A stretch of DNA of 64,000 bases from Lactiplantibacillus paraplantarum (GTDB lineage: Bacteria > Bacillota > Bacilli > Lactobacillales > Lactobacillaceae). The notes under the pieces were generated by a model. The model was given only the letters and a program-made list of their open reading frames with translations. It searched no databases and was not told the origin of the DNA. Location: contig NZ_CP032744.1 of the NCBI RefSeq assembly GCF_003641145.1, positions 372,001 to 436,000 of the forward strand. Direction: 5' to 3'. Below, piece after piece: positions 59,002-64,000 of the stretch. The number at the start of each line of letters is the position of its first letter. Within the stretch, counting starts at the first letter, position 1. Position numbers and translations under genes: made by a program.

Positions 59002-60282
59002 ATGAAAAAAATGATAATCCATGGCGGAAAACGACTTTCTGGGGAATTAACGATCGGTGGCGCAAAAAATAGTACCGTCGCACTGATTCCTGCTGCGATT
59101 CTTGCAGACACTCCGGTCCAATTCGATACGGTTCCGCACATCTTAGACGTTCACAACTTGCGACTCATCTTAGAGTCGATGAACGTCCATTCCACTTTTG
59201 AAAACGATGTTCTAACAATTGATCCAACAAATATTGAAGAATCTGAATTACCGAGTCACGCGATTAAAAGTTTGCGGGCTTCTTACTACTTTATGGGCGC
59301 TTTACTTGGGCGCTTTAACCGGGCCACGGTGACGTTTCCTGGTGGTGATAATATTGGTCCACGGCCAATTGATCAACATATTAAGGGGTTTAAGGCCCTT
59401 GGTGCTAATGTTGTGGAAGAAAATGATTCTGTATTCATTTCAACTGGTACGGAAGGTCTTCACGGCGCGCGCATCTTTTTGGACGTGGTTTCCGTTGGTG
59501 CCACGATTAATATTATTTTGGCTGCTGTTAAGGCCCATGGGACGACGACGATTGAAAATGCGGCTAAGGAACCCGAAATCATTGATTTGGCAACCTTTTT
59601 GAACAATATGGGTGCTAAGATTCGGGGTGCTGGGACGGACGTTATTCGCATCGAAGGCGTACCGGCTTTACATTCACGGGCAACGCACACGATTATTCCT
59701 GATCGAATCGAAACGGGGACGTATTTGTCATTAGCCGCGTCGATTGGTGATGGCATTTTGCTGAAAAATGTGATTCCAGAACATATGGAGTCCTTTACCG
59801 CCAAATTAGTTGAGATGGGCGTTGATCTTCAAATCAATGAAGACAGTATTTACGTTCCACGGTCCAATGATTTGGACCCAATTCGGGTTAAGACGATGAC
59901 TTACCCTGGCTTTGCAACTGACTTACAACAACCGATTACGCCATTATTATTACGAGCTAATGGTAGTAGTGTGGTCATTGACACCATCTACCCGCAGCGA
60001 ACGCAACATGTTGAACAATTACGTAAGATGGGCGCAGACATTCGGGTTCAAGATAATCTTATCGTAGTTGGTCATTCGTCACACTTGCAAGGCGCACACG
60101 TTGAGGCTGGTGAGATTCGGTCTGGAGCAGCACTGATGATCGCAGGCTTAGCAGCTAGCGGTGTTACGGAGATTAGTCGTGCTGATAATATTTTGCGAGG
60201 TTATGACCGGGTCATTGATAAGTTGCATACACTAGGTGCGGATGTTGAAATTGCAGCCGATGAGGAAGTGCCAGAAAACTAA
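59002..60282 (+). CDS. murA: UDP-N-acetylglucosamine 1-carboxyvinyltransferase, Cys-to-Asp variant
   Basis: 426 aa, first committed enzyme of peptidoglycan synthesis. N-terminal [17 protein letters not shown] (about 8-24) is diagnostic. The active-site loop reads [13 protein letters not shown]: residue 116 is Asp (GAT, 59347-59349) where most MurA enzymes have the Cys that fosfomycin alkylates. Cys-to-Asp MurA enzymes are known to be active and fosfomycin-resistant. The type with rho next to it corresponds to the second paralogue (MurZ/MurA2) in Bacillus. ATG 59002; ribosome site GCGAGGAAAG. Confidence 0.95.
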   Translation: MKKMIIHGGKRLSGELTIGGAKNSTVALIPAAILADTPVQFDTVPHILDVHNLRLILESMNVHSTFENDVLTIDPTNIEESELPSHAIKSLRASYYFMGALLGRFNRATVTFPGGDNIGPRPIDQHIKGFKALGANVVEENDSVFISTGTEGLHGARIFLDVVSVGATINIILAAVKAHGTTTIENAAKEPEIIDLATFLNNMGAKIRGAGTDVIRIEGVPALHSRATHTIIPDRIETGTYLSLAASIGDGILLKNVIPEHMESFTAKLVEMGVDLQINEDSIYVPRSNDLDPIRVKTMTYPGFATDLQQPITPLLLRANGSSVVIDTIYPQRTQHVEQLRKMGADIRVQDNLIVVGHSSHLQGAHVEAGEIRSGAALMIAGLAASGVTEISRADNILRGYDRVIDKLHTLGADVEIAADEEVPEN

Positions 60283-60311
60283 CGATTGACAGCTAAGAAA
60301 GAACAGTGGTT

Positions 60312-61604
60312 ATGGAAAAAATTTTAACAATGCACGATCTCGAGCAAAAGACGTTAAAAGAAATTTATAACTATGCTCGTGAGTATAAGATTTCTTATTA
60401 TTCACAGATGAATAAGAAGGAGCTCTCGTTAGCCGTTCTCCGTGAACAGGATAAAAAACGTGGTTTTGTGCAAATGGAAGGCGTCTTGGAAATTATTACC
60501 CAAGAGGGCTATGGTTTTTTGCGGCCGATTAACTACGGGCCTTCACAGGAAGATATTTATATTTCTCAGTCGCAAATTCATCGCTTTGGGCTTCGTAATG
60601 GTGATTACGTGGCGGGACAAGCTCGGCCACCACGACCTAATGAACGGTATTATGGCTTGATGCGAGTTGGAACGGTCAATGGCAAGGATCCTAATGAGGC
60701 CAAGCAACGCCCTCATTTTCCAGCATTAACACCGCTCTATCCACAAAAACAGATCAAATTATCCACGACGGCATCAATCTTAGCGACTCGTCTGATTGAT
60801 ACCTTTGTCCCGATTGGCTTTGGCCAACGGGGCTTAATTGTCGCCCCTCCAAAGGCTGGAAAGACGACTTTATTAAAGAATATTGCGAATGGAATTGTGG
60901 CTAACTATCCGGAAGCGAAGTTGATTATGTTACTGATTGATGAGCGACCAGAAGAAGTGACTGACTTAGAACGGTCGATCAAGGGAGAAGTGGTTAGTTC
61001 CACCTTTGATCAGCAACCGCAAAATCACGTTCGCGTTGCAGAATTGGTACTTGAACGCGCGCGGCGGTTAGTCGAAGACAAACAGGATGTGATTATCTTG
61101 TTAGATTCGATTACCCGCCTAACGCGAGCTTATAATTTGGTGATTCCGTCTAGTGGGCGGACATTATCTGGTGGGGTTGACCCAACGGCGTTTTATAAGC
61201 CCAAACGGTTCTTCGGTTCAGCCCGGAATATCGAGGAAGGTGGTAGTCTAACGATTTTAGGCACCGCGTTAGTTGATACGGGTAGCCGGATGGACGACAT
61301 GATTTACGAAGAATTCAAAGGAACCGGAAATTCAGAATTACAACTATCCCGTGAATTAGCTGAACGGCGGGTCTTCCCAGCGCTAGATTTGAAACAATCC
61401 AGCACACGTAAAGAAGAATTATTGGTTAGTCGTAAGAATTTGGAACCGGTCTGGCAGATTCGGCGGTCAATGACTGGCAATGCGTTAGAGTACACCGAAC
61501 AGCTCTTACAATTCTTGAAACACACGAAGACCAACACTGAGTTTGTTCGTGATTTGGCTAGCTTAAAGTTTACTGGTCAATCAACCCGGCGACCGCGTCG
61601 TTAA
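60312..61604 (+). CDS. rho: Transcription termination factor Rho
   Basis: 430 aa hexameric RNA helicase. N-terminal Rho-N helix ([21 protein letters not shown]), RNA-binding cold-shock fold ([18 protein letters not shown], about 56), Walker [11 protein letters not shown] (about 178-187), Walker [12 protein letters not shown] (about 259) and the R-loop [20 protein letters not shown] region (about 285). ATG 60312 with AAGAAAG weak site; GTG 60306 is an alternative. Starts 29 nt after murA, likely co-transcribed. Confidence 0.97.
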   Translation: MEKILTMHDLEQKTLKEIYNYAREYKISYYSQMNKKELSLAVLREQDKKRGFVQMEGVLEIITQEGYGFLRPINYGPSQEDIYISQSQIHRFGLRNGDYVAGQARPPRPNERYYGLMRVGTVNGKDPNEAKQRPHFPALTPLYPQKQIKLSTTASILATRLIDTFVPIGFGQRGLIVAPPKAGKTTLLKNIANGIVANYPEAKLIMLLIDERPEEVTDLERSIKGEVVSSTFDQQPQNHVRVAELVLERARRLVEDKQDVIILLDSITRLTRAYNLVIPSSGRTLSGGVDPTAFYKPKRFFGSARNIEEGGSLTILGTALVDTGSRMDDMIYEEFKGTGNSELQLSRELAERRVFPALDLKQSSTRKEELLVSRKNLEPVWQIRRSMTGNALEYTEQLLQFLKHTKTNTEFVRDLASLKFTGQSTRRPRR

Positions 61605-61730
61605 TACTGACAGTTAGGCTACTTTGTAGGTTGACGAGAAGCTGTGATTCGTGATAACATGTTTATCGTTGGTTAAAACTATGATAATCTCTGTTTCAGC
61701 AAATGATTCAGGGCAAAGGAGCGAAATACA

Positions 61731-61976
61731 ATGCAAAAAGGAATTCATCCAGATTACCACTTAGTTGTGTTCCAGGACTCAACTACTGGCTTTAAGTTCA
61801 TCTCTGGTTCAACAGCAACTTCAGCAGAAACTGTTGAATGGGAAGATGGTAACACTTACCCATTGATCCGTGTTGAAATTACGTCAGATTCACATCCATT
61901 CTACACTGGTAAGCAAAAGTTTACCAAGGCCGATGGTGCGGTCGATCGTTTCAACAAGAAATACGGTCTCAAATAA
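61731..61976 (+). CDS. rpmE2: Ribosomal protein bL31, type B (zinc-free)
   Basis: 81 aa. [16 protein letters not shown] start and [17 protein letters not shown] are the type B signature. It has no cysteine at all, so it is the zinc-independent form used when zinc is scarce. ATG 61731 follows AAAGGAG. Position after rho matches the Bacillus rho-rpmE order. A Zur box was not seen upstream. Confidence 0.96.
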   Translation: MQKGIHPDYHLVVFQDSTTGFKFISGSTATSAETVEWEDGNTYPLIRVEITSDSHPFYTGKQKFTKADGAVDRFNKKYGLK

Positions 61977-61989
61977 GCATATCAATAAA

Positions 61990-62023
61990 CGGCGTTCCGG
62001 CTTTGGCTGGGACGTCTTTTTTT
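61990..62023 (+). terminator. rpmE2 terminator
   Basis: GGCGTTCCGGC pairs with GCTGGGACGTC (G-U pairs tolerated), TTTG loop, then T7. Confidence 0.85.
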
Positions 62024-62061
62024 GTGGCAATGGTGCTGCTAAGAATTAGGGTGAAATTGGC

Positions 62062-63570
62062 GGCTCTTCGTCAAGTGAAGTTGATGGAATTATTATGAAG
62101 TACCTGGACTTAAATTGGTCTAGGTACTTTTATATTTCTCACAGTTTGTCGTACTGGATGGAGCCATTGAAGTTGAATCTTGATGCGGTTGATATAATTA
62201 AGCCAATTACGAAAACCAAAGGCGGCGTTCTTAATCTTCTTAATGCGGCCAATAGTGCCCCCTAAATAACCGTTTGAATATGGTGATTCAACGGCATTTA
62301 GAACTTGTTGACGATACTTTTTAAAACTTTTAATTGTTGTATCCATTGGGTTATCAAGCTGGTGGTAAGCGCGTAAGGTCTGATCAAATAGTGCCATATT
62401 ATGGGTACGCAGAGCCGTCATAATATCTTGATAGGTTTCATAAGCCGTTTCAAAATTATGATTCAATGCGAGTCCCTCGGTGACGAGGTTAAGGTCTGTC
62501 TCATAATAATCAACACTCTTGTGATACTGTGGCAAGACTTTCTCTAATTTTCCCATGGGTCGTAGGAATTGTTTCCATTCGTGTTTCATGAATTTATATT
62601 TTTTATCAGTCTTATCTAGGGTCTTCATCACCTGAATCCGAATTTGATTTAAGGAGCGATTTGCCATTTGTACAATGTGGAAACGGTCCACCACAACTTT
62701 AGCATTGGAAAAGAGTTCGGTAACCAAATTAATATAACCGGCATTCAAGTCTAAGGTGATGGTTTCGACATTCATACGTGCTTTTAGTGAGAAGCCGCAA
62801 AAGTACGCTTTGATATACCGACTAGTTCGATAAGCTAGAATCTCGCCGATGGTGTGGCGGTCAGAATCACACCAAATAAAGCTCATTTTTTTATCTACTG
62901 AGGCAAACTCGTCAAATGCCAGGTGCTTGGGTAGTTGATCTTTGGCGTATTGTTGGTGTTGGCTAGCTTCCTCGTCAATAATTCTTTGAACTGTTTTGTC
63001 GGAGACATGATAGCGTTGGGCGATGTCTTTATTTGACTGATTTCGAGCGGTTTCACTAAGAATTAGTTGGCGAACTGGTTGCGAAATCTGATAGTTTTGC
63101 CAAATATAATTGGTTTGCGCGTCAAAAGTTGTGTGGCATTCTCGACAAAGAAACCGCTGGCGCTTTAAAGCCAGATAGGTTGGTCGATGGACCAATGATG
63201 GCACAATGATCATATTAGTGTTAAAGCCGTTTTTTACGAGGTTGTCGAAGCCACAATTGATACAACGTGGCGGTAAATAAGTCAAAACGGCCGGGATAAT
63301 CAAAGCTTCGCATCCATCAACAGTTTTCAGGTAAGAATCTTCGTGAAATTTAATGTTTAAGTCTTTTATTTCGAGCACATTTCGGATAGACTGACTAGTA
63401 AGGGGCATTATCGATACATCCTTTCTAAACTTTTACTGTGGTAGGTTGAGGTAGCGAACTGGACAATGATAATGTCCTGTTTTTGCGTTCTCAAGAACTA
63501 AACAAATCAAATGGTATAGAAAAAAGAGCCTCAAGGCAAATTGCCTATCAACTCCAAATAGTGTAGCGCC
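62062..63570 (-). mobile_element. ISL3-family insertion sequence, complete (1509 bp)
   Basis: Bounded by an exact 8-bp direct repeat AAATTGGC (62054-62061 and 63571-63578), the target size typical of ISL3 elements. The ends are imperfect inverted repeats: left GGCTCTTCG... and right, read inward, GGCGCTACA..., both with AGTTGAT at the same distance (17 nt in). One transposase gene fills it. The intact duplication argues for a simple, fairly recent insertion between rpmE2 and the secreted-protein gene. Confidence 0.9.
62110..63408 (-). CDS. ISL3-family transposase
   Basis: 432 aa, full length. N-terminal zinc-finger segment with CINCGFDN (about 36) and LCRECHTTFD (about 92); helix-turn-helix NKDIAQRYHVSDKTVQRI (about 125); DDE-type catalytic domain with Asp in LAFDEFASVDKKM (about 165), VTLDLNAGYI (about 218), and the late Glu in AVESPYSNGYLGG (about 380). 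ATG 63408 on the minus strand follows AAAGGAT. No stop or frameshift, so likely active. Confidence 0.95.
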   Translation of the reverse strand: MPLTSQSIRNVLEIKDLNIKFHEDSYLKTVDGCEALIIPAVLTYLPPRCINCGFDNLVKNGFNTNMIIVPSLVHRPTYLALKRQRFLCRECHTTFDAQTNYIWQNYQISQPVRQLILSETARNQSNKDIAQRYHVSDKTVQRIIDEEASQHQQYAKDQLPKHLAFDEFASVDKKMSFIWCDSDRHTIGEILAYRTSRYIKAYFCGFSLKARMNVETITLDLNAGYINLVTELFSNAKVVVDRFHIVQMANRSLNQIRIQVMKTLDKTDKKYKFMKHEWKQFLRPMGKLEKVLPQYHKSVDYYETDLNLVTEGLALNHNFETAYETYQDIMTALRTHNMALFDQTLRAYHQLDNPMDTTIKSFKKYRQQVLNAVESPYSNGYLGGTIGRIKKIKNAAFGFRNWLNYINRIKIQLQWLHPVRQTVRNIKVPRPI

Positions 63571-63612
63571 AAATTGGCTCGGTCGAATGATAACTATAAT
63601 ATAAAATTATTA

Positions 63613-63641
63613 TTGACTTAGTATAAAAATAATTATAAAAT
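63613..63641 (+). promoter_or_regulatory. Promoter of the secreted-protein gene
   Basis: TTGACT (63613-63618), 17 bp, TAAAAT (63636-63641), in very AT-rich DNA. It lies outside the insertion sequence, so the gene probably remains expressed. Confidence 0.65.
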
Positions 63642-63683
63642 TACAATGAATGGAAGCGACAATACTTTTTGGAGGACGACAAA

Positions 63684-64000
63684 ATGAAAGCGCTTAAACT
63701 TAAAATGGTTGCCGTTTGTTTGTTAAGTATCGTAACTTTTGGAGCAGTCGGCGCGAACACTGCGCTTGCTTCGAATGACAATTGGGGATTCAACTTTACT
63801 ATTCAACCCCACCAAGCCAATTCGCGAAGTGGTCCGCGCTATCGCCAGACCACTAATGTGAATAATAAGTGGAAAGTGAACATGCAGAGTTCTGGAGAAG
63901 GGGCTCGTACGGTCACTACTTACTGGTTAGAAAATGCGGGTGGGACCAATGTATCACCATCGCTAAACGTAAAGCAAGGCAATGGCTCGTACTATTCATC
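63684..64000 (+). CDS. Small secreted protein (DUF2712-like), partial
   Basis: 105 codons before the window edge. Signal peptide of about 30 residues (MKALKLKMVAVCLL...), cleavage likely after ALA. The mature part is polar, beta-prone, rich in Asn/Gly/Ser with QPHQANSRSGPRYRQTTN and TTYWLENAGGTNVSP. The pattern resembles DUF2712 proteins of Gram-positive bacteria; that match is from memory and tentative. ATG 63684 follows GGAGG. The 3' end lies outside. Confidence 0.7.
   Translation, partial: MKALKLKMVAVCLLSIVTFGAVGANTALASNDNWGFNFTIQPHQANSRSGPRYRQTTNVNNKWKVNMQSSGEGARTVTTYWLENAGGTNVSPSLNVKQGNGSYYS

Overview
The window comes from a low-to-mid-GC Firmicute of the Lactobacillaceae, almost certainly Lactiplantibacillus plantarum. 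The left end carries the 3' part of a plantaricin locus (tail of plnG, then plnH and the plnT-U-V-W CPBP proteases). The two housekeeping blocks follow Bacillus-type gene order: metG-tatD-rnmV-ksgA-veg-ispE...purR-glmU-prs, and rpoE-pyrG...murA-rho-rpmE. Identification rests on recognising protein families and gene order in the sequence; no search was run.

Layout. 1-4622: bacteriocin export and putative immunity/protease genes. 4778-9872: a small AT-rich orphan, HelD (minus strand), a nitrilase-family amidase, and trpS behind a tryptophan T-box. 10263-17957: a beta-glucoside module with a GntR regulator, an intact cellobiose-type PTS EIIC, a DUF3284 protein, a second EIIC broken by a 1-nt frameshift, a 6-phospho-beta-glucosidase, a ROK kinase and an RpiR regulator, with cre-like sites. 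18070-24239: Dus, Ppx/GppA, HMG-CoA reductase, an HExxH protein, a sirtuin and a DUF72 protein. 24567-41208: the informational block metG to prs. It is interrupted by an efflux pump with a translation-attenuation leader, a MerR/SDR pair with a textbook 19-bp-spacer promoter, and a Zur-box-controlled zinc ABC transporter. 41285-47892: a candidate structured RNA, a YdcF-like protein, a lipoprotein, HAD and HD hydrolases, a LipL-like octanoyltransferase and a YwiB-like protein. 47937-56518: rpoE, pyrG (GGG-initiated attenuator), serS (T-box) and a serine catabolism cluster (permease, sdaAB, sdaAA, YheO-type regulator). 57350-61976: a small hypothetical gene, a 1.4-kb gene-free stretch, murA, rho and rpmE2. 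62062-63570: an intact ISL3-family insertion sequence with an 8-bp target duplication. The window ends inside a secreted-protein gene.

How the genes work together. Two tRNA synthetase genes sense their own uncharged tRNA through T-boxes. Serine import, cleavage to pyruvate plus ammonia, and seryl-tRNA synthesis sit side by side. Sugar uptake, phospho-glycoside cleavage and glucose phosphorylation form one unit. KsgA/RnmV/Veg/Dus/Rho/RpoE/HelD form the RNA-metabolism core.

The least expected signals are non-coding. The first is an inverted pair of related, covarying, multi-branched palindromic elements at 57815-58081 and 58340-58508. The second is a dispersed ~113-bp hairpin repeat at 36140-36252 and 43701-43814. 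The third is a leader-peptide plus RBS-masking hairpin in front of an MFS efflux pump (26742-26866). The fourth is a rod-shaped RNA with its own terminator at 41285-41437.
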